A stretch of 48,964 bases of DNA from Rhodothermales bacterium (GCA_034439735.1 JAWXAX010000070.1:1-48964); one strand, 5' to 3'; shown: positions 34,071 to 43,257, counted from the first letter of the stretch. The notes: a model not told the origin generated them from the letters alone. A program made the numbers and translations.

Positions 34071-34133
34071 ATACAGGGTGCATACCATGTAGATACGCTC
34101 GTTAAGCATCCCTCACGTCCTGGATCCATGAAA

Positions 34134-35213
34134 TCAATGATGCTTACCTCCAGGGTTCGGCCGTCGCTCGATGGCTACCCGCACCGGCCGGCCCTGGCGG
34201 ACCGACTCGTACGCTGCCATCGCCGCGGCAAATGAGTTAAGGGCTTCGTGGAGCGTGGCGAGTGGGGGGTGGCCCTGCTCCAGGCAGTCGATCAGATGCG
34301 CGATCGGGCCCGGGAGCACCGGCCCGAACTGTTCGCCGGCTTTCCGCTCGAACACCCAGTTTTCAGCTCCCGCCGCCAGCACGGCCACGCCGGGGTCCCG
34401 GAAGAACTGCGTCATGATCTCGCCCCGCGACCCGATCACCTCGAGGCGGACCACGGCGTTTTGCTTCGGCGACGGACCCGTAGTCCGCGGGGCATTAATC
34501 GTCCAACTCCCCTCCAGCGTTGCCACCACGCCGTTCGCCAGCGTAAACGTGGCCATCCCCCAGTCTTCTACCTGGATATCCTTATGCACCAGGTTCGCCA
34601 CCCGTGCCTCCACCTCCACGATCGGGCTCTGCGCCAGCCAGCTGAATAACTCGATCGCATAAATCCCCTCGTCGATCAGCGCGCCGCCCGGCACGTGCTT
34701 CGGATCCACGAACCAGCCCGGCTTGCCGGAACGAGGCCAGTCCTCGGCTATCGACCACCGGCTCGTCTGGTGCATCACGAGCACCTCGCCGATATCTCCC
34801 CGGTCGATCCGCTGCTTCACGCCCATCGCGCCCAGCCGGGTGATCACCTGGAAGGGGACACACACCACGCCGGCCTCCTCGATGACCCGCACCATCCGGT
34901 CGGCCTGCTCCAGGGTCATGGCCATCGGTTTTCCGAGCACGATGTGTTTGCCGGCACGAGCCGCCTGCTCGGCGCAATCGGGAATCTCGGAGACCGGGGA
35001 AGCGATGACTACGATGTCGACATCCGCCTTTTCAAGCAGCTCGGCGTAGCTCGAATACGCGTCGATGCTGAACGTCCGGGCGAACGCTTCCAACTTGCCG
35101 GCGTCCGGACTCGCGACCGCCACGAGCCGGGCCTTCGGGTACTCCACGAGGCCCCGCGCCATTCCGTATGCCGAATACCAGTGCCCCAATCCTAAAATGC
35201 CTACGCGGTACAT
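34134..35213 (-). CDS. Gfo/Idh/MocA family oxidoreductase
   Basis: The 359-aa protein begins with a Rossmann fold (VGILGLGHWYSAYG, a GxGxxxxxxG variant) and contains the conserved lysine motif GKHIVLGKPMAM (the family's EKP). The C-terminal alpha/beta domain holds PGGALIDEGIYAIEL, the equivalent of the GGGxLxDxGxH motif, with Tyr replacing the usual His. It probably oxidises or reduces a sugar or inositol-like substrate with NAD(P). The ATG at 35213 is chosen for the Rossmann start; a longer frame to 35294 adds an unrelated extension. It follows the DUF5060 gene by 59 bases in the same direction, so the two may act on the same glycan. Confidence 0.9.
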   Translation of the reverse strand: MYRVGILGLGHWYSAYGMARGLVEYPKARLVAVASPDAGKLEAFARTFSIDAYSSYAELLEKADVDIVVIASPVSEIPDCAEQAARAGKHIVLGKPMAMTLEQADRMVRVIEEAGVVCVPFQVITRLGAMGVKQRIDRGDIGEVLVMHQTSRWSIAEDWPRSGKPGWFVDPKHVPGGALIDEGIYAIELFSWLAQSPIVEVEARVANLVHKDIQVEDWGMATFTLANGVVATLEGSWTINAPRTTGPSPKQNAVVRLEVIGSRGEIMTQFFRDPGVAVLAAGAENWVFERKAGEQFGPVLPGPIAHLIDCLEQGHPPLATLHEALNSFAAAMAAYESVRQGRPVRVAIERRPNPGGKHH

Positions 35214-35272
35214 GGTTGTTTCCTCGCTTCGTGACGTTGAATTTGATGATCGCGACCCAGGCCATTCCCTCC

Positions 35273-37129
35273 TCACTGCAGCAGCGCCACCCAATCCCCC
35301 TCCGTATCCGGCGCTTTGAGCGTCCGGTACTGCCCGAACGGTTGCGCCGGGTCGCCGCGACCGACGAGCCGGGCCACGGCCGGCGCAAACTCCCCCGTCC
35401 GCGGGTTGAACCAGCGTACGCGCACCATGCCGTCTTTATCGTTCAGATCGATCCTGACCGATCCTCCCGCCGGCGCATACACCGCGTACACCTCACCCGC
35501 TACAGCCAGCACCCAGGCGTCGGTCCCGGGTTCGAGCAGGTCGTTTTTGGGGACCATCCGGTCGAAAGGCAGGTGCTCCCGGAAAAACGCGAGAGCGTGG
35601 CGCGTGTAATCCCAGAACGCGTCGCGGGAGCGAAAATCCTCCAGATTTAAATCGGTGTGGGGATGTTCATACCCGAAATACCACTCCACGCCGGCTCCTC
35701 CCGCCATCAAATTCCCCCATAACGCGTGCCGGCGCACGGCGTCGTGGTTGTTGCCGGGGCCGTCCGGGGTGACGCCGTCGGTGTGCGGACCGATTTCGTC
35801 CAGGCTTACCACCCACGGCCGGCCGGCCTCGGCGCTTCGGGCAATCCACTGCTGCGTCTCGGCGTACGTCCGGGTCATGTCGCCCATCTGGAGCGAGGGC
35901 CCGTCGATCCCGTCGAACCCGAGCAACGGGGCGTAGACGGCGTCGTACTCGCCGGGAAAGGTGTGGATGACGATCGGATGATCGTACGGATCGAGCGCGC
36001 GCAGGTAGCCGGCAAACGCCTTGCGCTGAGCGTCGGTATTGGTGTTTTCTTCGCCTAGGTTCCAGACGAGCGCGGGGTGGTGCGCGAAGCGGGCGATGGA
36101 CTCTCGGTAATACAGCCGGCGCTCCGGCCCAAGCTCGCCGCCATCCAACAGCTGGTCATTCTCGGTTTCCTGGGTGACGACATGCAGCATCAACCCGAGG
36201 CTATCCATGTGACTGAAAACGATTTCCCACTGCTCGAGCTTGCTGACGTCGAATCGCGTCCGTTCACTTTTTGAGGTATAGGGGAAGACATCGTCGCCGT
36301 CGCCTTCCACGTTCATCGTGAGGAAATAGACGCTGTTGAGGCCTTCACTCGCCAGGTAATTCAGCGCGCCGATCAGGCCCTTCCCCTTTTCGCCGCGCCA
36401 GGTAGGATCGCCTTCCCGCCAGTCGGCCACGTGGGGCGTGTACCGGTGGAGAATCGCCTTGCCGGCCGTCGTGTTGTCGAAATCGGCATACGCCAGCAGG
36501 TTTTCGGGGCTGTCGGTGCCGCCTTTTAGGAAGTACTCCCCATTCCCCGCGAACCGGAAATACCGCTCGCCGGCGTATTCGAGCCGGCCCTTGCCCCGGA
36601 AGTCGCGCCCGGTTTTGTCGCTGGGCCCGACCTCGAAGGAGCCTGTCTGCCCATCGAAGGCGCCCGGTTGGCCGACTGCCGGATCGTCCGCGACGGCTAC
36701 GCCCGGTCCTACTCGGAAGGATACGGCATAGGTCCATGTCCCCACCATGTCCGGCGCGAAGTGCGCGCGCCACACCCCACCGGCCTCGGCGCCCGTTTCC
36801 GCCGCGTCGCCATCACCCGCGTAGAAGCCCGGGACGACGAACCGGGTGTCGCCGTGCTGAAAGGTGACGTCCATCCGGTAATCCATGAACGGATTGGGAG
36901 GTCCGGTCTCGGATGCCGCCGGCCCATCGAACGACAGGGTAACCCGGTGCCACGCCTTCAGCTCGCCGGTGATCGCGACCGTACCCGTCGAACGCTGAGC
37001 CTCAACGCCGGCCGAAGGCTGCGCCTGGCAGCCAGAAACAATAAACAACAGCACAAAAAACAATGAAGCCATCAGAAGTCGACCTTGAAACTGATTATAA
37101 ACCGTTGTGGTGTTCCTAATGCCACTCAT
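35273..37129 (-). CDS. DUF5060-containing glycoside hydrolase-like lipoprotein
   Basis: The 618-aa product (ATG at 37129) has a lipoprotein signal ending in FIVSGC; the alternative ATG at 37072 removes the basic n-region. After a DUF5060-type beta sandwich (WHRVTLSFDGP, GFYAGDGD, GTWTYAVSF, YAGERYFRFAGNGEYFLKGG) comes a TIM-barrel clan GH-A-like core: LNSVYFLTMNVEGDGDD, LVWNLGEENTN (Glu360/361, probable acid/base) and WVVSLDEIGPH (Glu445, probable nucleophile). The C-terminal VYAVYAPAGGSVRIDL...WFNPRTG segment resembles the collagen-binding-like domain common in this family. Exact glycan unknown. A palindromic repeat lies directly upstream. Confidence 0.86.
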   Translation of the reverse strand: MSGIRNTTTVYNQFQGRLLMASLFFVLLFIVSGCQAQPSAGVEAQRSTGTVAITGELKAWHRVTLSFDGPAASETGPPNPFMDYRMDVTFQHGDTRFVVPGFYAGDGDAAETGAEAGGVWRAHFAPDMVGTWTYAVSFRVGPGVAVADDPAVGQPGAFDGQTGSFEVGPSDKTGRDFRGKGRLEYAGERYFRFAGNGEYFLKGGTDSPENLLAYADFDNTTAGKAILHRYTPHVADWREGDPTWRGEKGKGLIGALNYLASEGLNSVYFLTMNVEGDGDDVFPYTSKSERTRFDVSKLEQWEIVFSHMDSLGLMLHVVTQETENDQLLDGGELGPERRLYYRESIARFAHHPALVWNLGEENTNTDAQRKAFAGYLRALDPYDHPIVIHTFPGEYDAVYAPLLGFDGIDGPSLQMGDMTRTYAETQQWIARSAEAGRPWVVSLDEIGPHTDGVTPDGPGNNHDAVRRHALWGNLMAGGAGVEWYFGYEHPHTDLNLEDFRSRDAFWDYTRHALAFFREHLPFDRMVPKNDLLEPGTDAWVLAVAGEVYAVYAPAGGSVRIDLNDKDGMVRVRWFNPRTGEFAPAVARLVGRGDPAQPFGQYRTLKAPDTEGDWVALLQ

Positions 37130-37132
37130 TGT

Positions 37133-37161
37133 GTCATCCCGGATCGGAGGCCGGGATGACG
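37133..37161. repeat. Dispersed palindromic repeat, copy 5
   Basis: GTCATCCCGGATCGGAGG followed by CCGGGATGACG forms a near-perfect hairpin (GTCATCCCGG/CCGGGATGAC, 10 bp). It lies four bases upstream of the DUF5060 start and shares its ends with the other repeats in the window. Confidence 0.65.
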
Positions 37162-37195
37162 TGATGCTTTGTGATTGGTGGAGATTCACCTTGGC

Positions 37196-37243
37196 CCGCC
37201 AACACGCCAACCTGCCAACCCGCAACCTGCCAACCTGCAACCC
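37196..37243. repeat. Short tandem array after the HerA-like gene
   Basis: Units of seven or eight bases of the form GCCAACCT/GCAACCT are repeated about six times (GCCAACAC, GCCAACCT, GCCAACCC, GCAACCT, GCCAACCT, GCAACCC). The array ends two bases downstream of the stop codon of the leftward HerA-like gene (complement of 37245-37247). It parallels the arrays at 322-356 and 39686-39706. Confidence 0.6.
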
Positions 37244-37244
37244 A

Positions 37245-39623
37245 TCACACCGGCACCCACACCAGCGACATGCTCGCAATCCGGATGTCGGACTTTTCGA
37301 GATTGACGGCGATCTCCTCGATCTCCCGCGCGACCCCATCCCAGGTCTCGTCCAGCTTCAGCAGGGCATCGCCCAGTTCTTCCTCCAGGGATTGCAGTTC
37401 CGCGAGCTGGCCGGCCACCTTGTCCTCGGCGAGATCGAGTCGGGAGGATACCTTGCTCGTCTGTGTTCGTTTTGAACTCGCCCGGCGGAGGTCCGTTGCG
37501 ATGCCGCGCGCCGTTTTGCGGCCGCCGAGGAAGACGGACAGCAGCGATCCCACACCCGAAAGCATCTCGTCGGTTTTGCGGGTGCTGTGGTCCTGTTTGA
37601 GCTGTTCGAGCTGGTCCTGCGCCTTGTCGACGAGTTCGCCGGCACGGGCGATGCGCTTGTTGTACGTCTCCCGGAGTTTCGCGGCCTCTTCGTCCGCCCG
37701 GCTCTGCGCCGCTGCCTGGCAGCGGGCGTCGAAGTCGGCCTGCGCCTCGCCAGGGCGGGAGAAGAGCTTCAGCTTCGGGTTGGCGTAGATGGTAAGGGCC
37801 TGGCTGCGGAACAGGTGGTCGGAGAGGGAATCGGTGAGGGCTTTAAAAAACGCCGGCTTCTGGATGTCCGCCTCGGGCAGCACGAACTGCGCGCCATCGG
37901 GTGGGCTGGGCAGGAGGTCGCGGTCGTCGTAGTCGATCGCGATGGCGTCTTCGCCCGTCAGCTGGTTGGTGAGGGGATGGAAGACGGCCTCCCACTCCTC
38001 GGTGTGCCGAATGCCGGCCTTGCTGTCGTCGTACATGAGATGGACGCGGGCGGCGACGGCGGCGGCGAAGGTGGCGCCCCTCGGGTTGAACCCGGGCACG
38101 GCCCGCCAGTCGGCCGCCGGATGCAGGAAGTAGGCGCGGACGCCCGGTGCTACATCGGGAGCGACGGTGCTGGCAATGGAAGAAAACGCGACGGACGAGG
38201 CGGCGGCCGCGGGTTTCGCCGCTCCGCTCCGCTCGGGCGCCTGCTGCGTCAGCCGGCCGATCTCTTCCCGCGTCATCGGGCCGCGAAGGTACGACATCGC
38301 CCAGCGGGTGGTAAACAGGGACGGCGCGGCGTTTTTAGTCGAGTGTAACACGAATTGCCGTTTTTGCAGCCCGCTGATCTGTTTGTCGAGCAGCTTGATA
38401 TCCACCCCGCCGCTGGCGGACGAGAGGCCGTCCATCAGCCGGCCCTTGTCGCGCTCGGTCTGCAGCCGGCCGATCATCCACAGGCCGGTATTCGATAGCG
38501 CCTTGTAGTCGATATCCACCGGGTTCTGCGTCGCCAGCACCATCCCCACGCCAAACGCGCGGGCCTGTTTGAGGATGGTCAGGATGGGCTTTTTGCTGGG
38601 GGGCGCGGCGGTGGGGGGGACGAAGCCGAACACCTCGTCCATGTATACGATCGCACGCAGGTCCTCGGACCCCGGCTGCCCGCGCATCCAGGTGATGAGT
38701 TTGGCCAGGACGAGGGTGACGACGAACTGCCGCTCGTCGTCGGAGAGGTGACCGAGCGACAGGATGGCCGCGCGCGGCTTACGCTCGGGGGTGAAGAGCA
38801 ACGCGTCGATGTCGAGCGGCGGCCCCTCCATCCAGGCGCTGAACGACGGCGAGGCGAGCAGGCCGTTTATACGCATCGCGAGCTGCCGGCGGTCTTTCTC
38901 GGGGAAAAACGCGTCCAACTCGATGACGCCCAGCTTCCGCATGGGTGGATTGAGAATCTGGCCGACGAGCATCGCCAGATCCAGGTCCTGCCCCTGATTC
39001 CAGGCGTGCTCGATGAGGTTGGCGAGCAGGATGTGCTCGCGGCTGCTGATGGGATCTCCGGTGACGCCGACGAGCGCCAGGAGGCTCGACACAAACCCCT
39101 CGATCTCGTCCCGCATGATCTCGACGCCGCCGGGCGTCTTCGGGGCCTGGAGGGAGCCGACGATGTTCATCGGCACGCCGGCCGTCGACCCCGGGGTGTA
39201 GAGCGTGAACTCGGCCTTCTCCCGCAGCGCCTTCACCCGCTCGGGCAGGATGCCCCACGACGCCAGCCCGTCCCGCCAGTTCTGCGCGGTTCCGTCGGCG
39301 AAGTCCTCGGGGGTTTTGCCGGCTTTCTCCGCTTCTTCCTTACTCACCCACGGCAAGAAATCGGCCCCGGCCAACTCCGGAAACGCGAGCAACAGGTTGC
39401 CCATGTCGCCCTTCGGATCTAAGATCAACGCCGGCCGGCCGGACAGCAGCACTTCTTCGAGCAACACAATTCCGAGGCCGGTCTTACCCGACCCCGTCAT
39501 GCCGACGATCACGCCGTGCGTCGTCAGGTCCCCGGTCTTTATAAACACCGGAGCCGACGCCCCGCCTTCAGGAGAACCACCCAGAAACAGCCGGCCGTCC
39601 GGTACTTGAATCGCTTGCGCCAT
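37245..39623 (-). CDS. HerA/DUF87-type ATPase
   Basis: The 792-aa protein has an N-terminal HerA-like barrel (RLFLGGSPEG, FIKTGDLTTHGVIVGMTGSGKT, Walker A at residues 41-48) and the ALILDPKGDMGNLLL strand typical of DUF87/DUF853 ATPases. Walker B appears as AIVYMDEVFGFVPP. An FGVGMVLATQNPVDIDYKALSN segment is sensor 1, and FVLHST and FTTRWAMSYLRGPMTREEI mark the end of the core. The C-terminal 250 residues include a long coiled coil (QAAAQSRADEEAAKLRETYN onwards). HerA proteins translocate on DNA, usually with NurA, but no NurA is present here. The start at 39623 places LFLGG near the N-terminus as expected. Confidence 0.85.
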   Translation of the reverse strand: MAQAIQVPDGRLFLGGSPEGGASAPVFIKTGDLTTHGVIVGMTGSGKTGLGIVLLEEVLLSGRPALILDPKGDMGNLLLAFPELAGADFLPWVSKEEAEKAGKTPEDFADGTAQNWRDGLASWGILPERVKALREKAEFTLYTPGSTAGVPMNIVGSLQAPKTPGGVEIMRDEIEGFVSSLLALVGVTGDPISSREHILLANLIEHAWNQGQDLDLAMLVGQILNPPMRKLGVIELDAFFPEKDRRQLAMRINGLLASPSFSAWMEGPPLDIDALLFTPERKPRAAILSLGHLSDDERQFVVTLVLAKLITWMRGQPGSEDLRAIVYMDEVFGFVPPTAAPPSKKPILTILKQARAFGVGMVLATQNPVDIDYKALSNTGLWMIGRLQTERDKGRLMDGLSSASGGVDIKLLDKQISGLQKRQFVLHSTKNAAPSLFTTRWAMSYLRGPMTREEIGRLTQQAPERSGAAKPAAAASSVAFSSIASTVAPDVAPGVRAYFLHPAADWRAVPGFNPRGATFAAAVAARVHLMYDDSKAGIRHTEEWEAVFHPLTNQLTGEDAIAIDYDDRDLLPSPPDGAQFVLPEADIQKPAFFKALTDSLSDHLFRSQALTIYANPKLKLFSRPGEAQADFDARCQAAAQSRADEEAAKLRETYNKRIARAGELVDKAQDQLEQLKQDHSTRKTDEMLSGVGSLLSVFLGGRKTARGIATDLRRASSKRTQTSKVSSRLDLAEDKVAGQLAELQSLEEELGDALLKLDETWDGVAREIEEIAVNLEKSDIRIASMSLVWVPV

Positions 39624-39685
39624 GAGGAGGAAAAGAGGGTAATGTTGAATAAAGAATCGAGCCCGCCAATATAGGAAGCAGATCG

Positions 39686-39706
39686 ATTTTCAATTTTCAA
39701 TTTTCA
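39686..39706. repeat. Heptamer tandem array overlapping the NRAMP-like gene end
   Basis: ATTTTCA is repeated three times perfectly (39686-39706) and begins a fourth unit. The stop codon of the leftward NRAMP-like gene (complement of 39697-39699) lies inside the array. Same arrangement as at 322-356. Confidence 0.7.
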
Positions 39707-40893
39707 ATCATCTCGTAAAGTCCCACCACTGCCTGGTACGCCATGAAACTCGTAAACACCAGTGCAATCCCACACATCACGTTCATCGCCGGCGAATTCG
39801 TGTGCTCGCCGACGACGTCTTTGCGGTTCAGGAGGATGAGCATCAAGATCACCAGCACCGGCATGAACAGTGCCTGCACGGCCAGGGAGGCGATCTGGAT
39901 GAACACCGGCCGGCCGCCGGTCAGCGGCGCGATCAGGCCGGCCGCGCAATACGCCGCGGCGATCAGACGGAAGTGGAGGGCTTGCGGGCTCCGGCTCAAC
40001 TGAAAGTAGTCCGATATCGTCCAGATCGACACTAGCGCGTTCGGGAAGGCGGACGACACGCCGGCGGCCACGATCCCCACCACAAACAGCGAGGCCGCAA
40101 ATCGACCCGCGAGCGGCTCCAGCGTAAAGGCCATATCGATCGCCTTTTCCACCCGGATACCCTGAGCATGCAGGGTCGCCGCGGCGCATGTCATCACAAT
40201 CCCCGAGACCACAAACACCAGCACGGCGGAGACGAGTGCATCCCGGCGTTCGTGCTTCAGCTCCGCCAATCCCCACCCTTTGTCTGCCACCACAAACGAG
40301 CGCATGACGACGATGCTGCCGGCGAGGGTCGTCCCCACCATCGCAGCGACCACGACGGCCCCGCCGGGCGGGATCGAGGGGGTCAGGCCCGCAAGGATGG
40401 CTGCCGGTGAGGCACCCACAAAAAACAACTCGGCGAAAAAACTCAACGCCAGCAACGCCACGAGCAGGGTCAGCATGGTTTCGAACCGCGCGTACGATCC
40501 GAAATAGATCATGGCGTAGACCAGACTGCACCAGAAAAGCGCCGACCCCAGGAAGCTCACGCCCAGCCACGACGCCACGGCCTCGGAGACGATTCCCAAC
40601 ACGCCGATGTTGGACGAAAACTGCCCGATCACGATGGCGATCACGATATAAAACGCCGCTGGCTTCCCGATATGCCGCCGCACGGCGGCTACGAAGGTGT
40701 CTCCGCTCGCGAACGTAAGCCGGCTCATGGCGCTGACCAGCACCCAGAAAAACACGCACGACAACGCCAACGCCCACAACAGCGCCGTCCCATGATCGGC
40801 CCCGGCAATGACAAGAGACGACACGCTGCCCGTGCCAATGGTGGCGCCGAGCATAAACAGTGCGGGGCCGAACGAGGAAAGTTTGCTGCGCAT
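39697..40893 (-). CDS. NRAMP-family transporter with altered metal-site motifs
   Basis: The 398-aa protein is composed of about ten or eleven transmembrane helices and aligns by eye with NRAMP proteins: FGPALFMLGATIGTGS near the N-terminus, AGADHGTALLW, MRSFVVADKGW in helix 6 and several conserved small-residue helices. In classical NRAMPs helix 1 holds DPGN and helix 6 holds MPHN/xNL. Here helix 1 reads GTGS (residues 20-23) and helix 6 reads AGSIVVMRS (about 191-199), so the metal ligands are missing. It may carry another substrate, as known for divergent NRAMP-related groups. The ATG at 40893 was chosen over 41253. Gap of 71 bases to the upstream kinase gene. Confidence 0.83.
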   Translation of the reverse strand: MRSKLSSFGPALFMLGATIGTGSVSSLVIAGADHGTALLWALALSCVFFWVLVSAMSRLTFASGDTFVAAVRRHIGKPAAFYIVIAIVIGQFSSNIGVLGIVSEAVASWLGVSFLGSALFWCSLVYAMIYFGSYARFETMLTLLVALLALSFFAELFFVGASPAAILAGLTPSIPPGGAVVVAAMVGTTLAGSIVVMRSFVVADKGWGLAELKHERRDALVSAVLVFVVSGIVMTCAAATLHAQGIRVEKAIDMAFTLEPLAGRFAASLFVVGIVAAGVSSAFPNALVSIWTISDYFQLSRSPQALHFRLIAAAYCAAGLIAPLTGGRPVFIQIASLAVQALFMPVLVILMLILLNRKDVVGEHTNSPAMNVMCGIALVFTSFMAYQAVVGLYEMIEN

Positions 40894-40964
40894 GGGGCCG
40901 CGGGGAAGGTGGAGAACGCTTCGCGGCAAGATACGAGATTGGGATTCGGAACCCGAACCTCTGC

Positions 40965-42713
40965 TTACCGCTTCACCCGCACCAGAATATCCTTCATCTG
41001 ATCCAGCGTGAAGGGGGCGGTAAAGGTGCCGTCGAAGCGGGCGCTCGCGAAGCGCGGCGTATGTGGGGTGGTTACGCCCATACCGATCGCGAAGAGCGGC
41101 GGGGTGGCCGGACCCAGGGCCTCGCGCAGACGGATGGCGGCCGTGCAGCCGTCCGGCTCGAGGATGTTGGCGTTGATCAACACGGCATCGAAGGCGCCGG
41201 CGGACACAACGCCGGCCAGCTTTGCCCCGCTCGTGGCAAGGGTCACGCGGCATCCGAGCCGCTGGAACATCTGGCCAACGATCCGCTGGTTCACGGGGTG
41301 CTGGTCTACCAGTAGAATCTGTGGCCCGGGCCGGGTCTCGAGCGGCGGTGTCGGGGATGGTGTCAGGGTTCGGGAGATGGGCTCGCGCTTCCGACGCTCC
41401 TGCTCCAGCGCGAACGTGAAGTGAATCGCGTCGAGCAACACGGATGCCCAGATCGGATGCGCAACGGTTGCGGCGACACGGCCGCGTAGGTCGGGCGGGA
41501 TCTGCTGGCCCGGGCGGGACAGGCCCACCACGGGCAACCCGGCCGGCAACTGGCTGAACAGCGTTGTGAGGGCGATATCGTCCGCCGGCAGATCTATCAG
41601 TACCATGGATGTCTCCGTCCCGTCGCGATGGGCCTCGGCGAGGGCTGCGGGTCCGGAAAAGATGGGGATCGGGATCCGCCAGCGCTCGGCGAGGGCCTCG
41701 ATGTGATCGCCCACTGCCGGGTTGTCGGTGATCGCGGCGAATCCGCCGGTAGCAAGGAGCGTGTCGAGCACCGGAGGGACGACCGCCAGCGCCGGGACCT
41801 CGATCTCAAACGAAAATCGGGAGCCGGCGTTCGGGGTACTGCTCACCGCCAACTCGCCGCCGAGGGTGCGCACCAGCTGCCGGGCCAGCGCCAGGCCGAT
41901 CCCGGTGCCGCCGTAGGCGCGCGTGTCGGAGGAGTCGGCCTGGTAGAAGAGGTCGAAGATGTGCGCCTGCTGGGCGGGGTCTATCCCGACACCGGTGTCG
42001 CTCACGGCGAAATGCAGTCGGGCTCGAGCCGTGCCCAACTCCACCACCGCGGCATGCAGGGTGAGCGATCCCGTTGCGGTGAACTTGACGGCGTTGCTCA
42101 ACAAGCACTCGAGGATCTTCTGGAGTCGCGTAGGATCGGTTTCAATGGCGGCCGGCAGTTTCGGATCGAGCCGAGCATACACCTGGAGCCCTTTCTGGAA
42201 CGCCTCATGAAACGCATCCGCGGCGACCTCCGCGAGTAGGGGTTCGAGGTCGGTCCATACCCGGTCTGGCTCCGATCGTTCGGAATTGAGCTCGCTGTAG
42301 TCCAGCACGTTCCGGACGATAGACAGCAGGTTCGTACCGCTTTCCTTGACGGTCTGTACGTAGTCCAGTTGCTCGTCGTTGAGGGGCGTGCCGGCCAGCA
42401 ACTCGGCCATGCCCAGAATGCCGTTCAGCGGCGTTCGGAGTTCATGGCTCATGATCGCCAGAAAGTCCTGCTTGGCCTCGTACGCGTCGGTGCGACCGCC
42501 TTCGAGGCGGGCCAGCTGCTCGGTAAGGGTGCGGTTGCGCGCCTTTTCGCGCTGGAGCGATTCGCTCACCTCGTCCAACTTCGCACCGAGCGACCCGGCC
42601 TCGCGCTCCAACTCGGCGACGGCTTCCCGCAAGGCTCGCAACGGCTCAAGCACGCCGTCGGCCTCTGCCGACGTGCCGCTTGTGACGCGTGAGAACGTGC
42701 GGGATTCGCTCAT
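40965..42713 (-). CDS. Soluble hybrid histidine kinase with degenerate receiver
   Basis: The 582-aa protein has no signal peptide or membrane helix. It has an N-terminal coiled coil (about residues 20-80), an H-box (MSHELRTP, His90), and an ATPase domain with the N-box LLSNAVKF (Asn207), SDTGVGIDP (Asp239) and GGTGIGLALARQL. The middle region (about 315-440) resembles a degenerate receiver. A further receiver-like domain from about residue 455 (ILLVDQHPVNQRIV, AVLINANILEPDG) has Asn where the phosphoacceptor Asp should be, and Gln in the second acidic position. The kinase is probably active while the receiver cannot be phosphorylated normally. No membrane sensor is visible, so the stimulus is unknown. 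Confidence 0.88.
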   Translation of the reverse strand: MSESRTFSRVTSGTSAEADGVLEPLRALREAVAELEREAGSLGAKLDEVSESLQREKARNRTLTEQLARLEGGRTDAYEAKQDFLAIMSHELRTPLNGILGMAELLAGTPLNDEQLDYVQTVKESGTNLLSIVRNVLDYSELNSERSEPDRVWTDLEPLLAEVAADAFHEAFQKGLQVYARLDPKLPAAIETDPTRLQKILECLLSNAVKFTATGSLTLHAAVVELGTARARLHFAVSDTGVGIDPAQQAHIFDLFYQADSSDTRAYGGTGIGLALARQLVRTLGGELAVSSTPNAGSRFSFEIEVPALAVVPPVLDTLLATGGFAAITDNPAVGDHIEALAERWRIPIPIFSGPAALAEAHRDGTETSMVLIDLPADDIALTTLFSQLPAGLPVVGLSRPGQQIPPDLRGRVAATVAHPIWASVLLDAIHFTFALEQERRKREPISRTLTPSPTPPLETRPGPQILLVDQHPVNQRIVGQMFQRLGCRVTLATSGAKLAGVVSAGAFDAVLINANILEPDGCTAAIRLREALGPATPPLFAIGMGVTTPHTPRFASARFDGTFTAPFTLDQMKDILVRVKR

Positions 42714-42982
42714 GATAGTCGCACGCCCGAGGGCGGGTGGTCAGATCGCAAAAGGCATGGAGGATGCACGCTAGGGCTGGCCCTGGCGAAACGGCCGATT
42801 CGCGGCAAAAGATAACAAGCCGGCGGAAAAGGGTGCCGGAATACTGGACCTCGGAACGCCGGAAGCCTCGTTGGAGGACGTGTTCGCCAACGCCGTGCCG
42901 GCGTGCCCTTTTAATCGGCCCCGGATGTTCGTATGTTCATCGCACTCTGTCGACTATGCGCGCCTTCGATGCGCCGCCCAAT

Positions 42983-43195
42983 ATGACACATACCATGGTT
43001 TCGCAGCAGGATCGCGATCGCCTCATCGCCGAGATCGATGCGCTGAATCGGCTTTACGAGGACACGAAGGAGTACCTGGAAAATGGTCTGCAAGACCCGT
43101 CAATTTCGCAGGAGGACTTCGCCGAAGGTGCCATGCGCGCCATGCGGCTCCTGATCCGGCTCAAAGTGATGCTGGACGATTACGCCGCGCTCTGA
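42983..43195 (+). CDS. Small helical protein of unknown function (70 aa)
   Basis: The 70-aa product (ATG at 42983; ATGs at 42956 and 42995 also in frame) is rich in Leu, Glu, Asp, Arg and Met and appears wholly helical (LIAEIDALNRLYEDTKEYLE, EGAMRAMRLLIRLKVMLDDY). No family is recognised. It is convergent with the leftward kinase-TPR run, whose terminator lies at 43208-43243. Start selection is uncertain. It could be a small cytoplasmic regulatory or assembly protein, but its coding status is supported only by good amphipathic character and lack of a competing frame. Confidence 0.6.
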   Translation: MTHTMVSQQDRDRLIAEIDALNRLYEDTKEYLENGLQDPSISQEDFAEGAMRAMRLLIRLKVMLDDYAAL

Positions 43196-43207
43196 CTCAT
43201 CGTCACA

Positions 43208-43243
43208 TAAAAAAACAACGCCCGATCCGAAGACCGGGCGTTG
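43208..43243 (-). terminator. Strong intrinsic terminator with UUCG loop
   Basis: On the minus strand the sequence CAACGCCCGGTC-TTCG-GATCGGGCGTTG is followed by at least seven T. The stem has about 12 pairs (one G-U) and a UUCG tetraloop, one of the most stable known loops. It lies about 215 bases after the stop of the leftward TPR gene. It would end transcripts of the kinase-TPR run or a separate small RNA. On the plus strand the same hairpin lacks a T-run. Confidence 0.88.
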
Positions 43244-43257
43244 ACCCACCACAGAAA

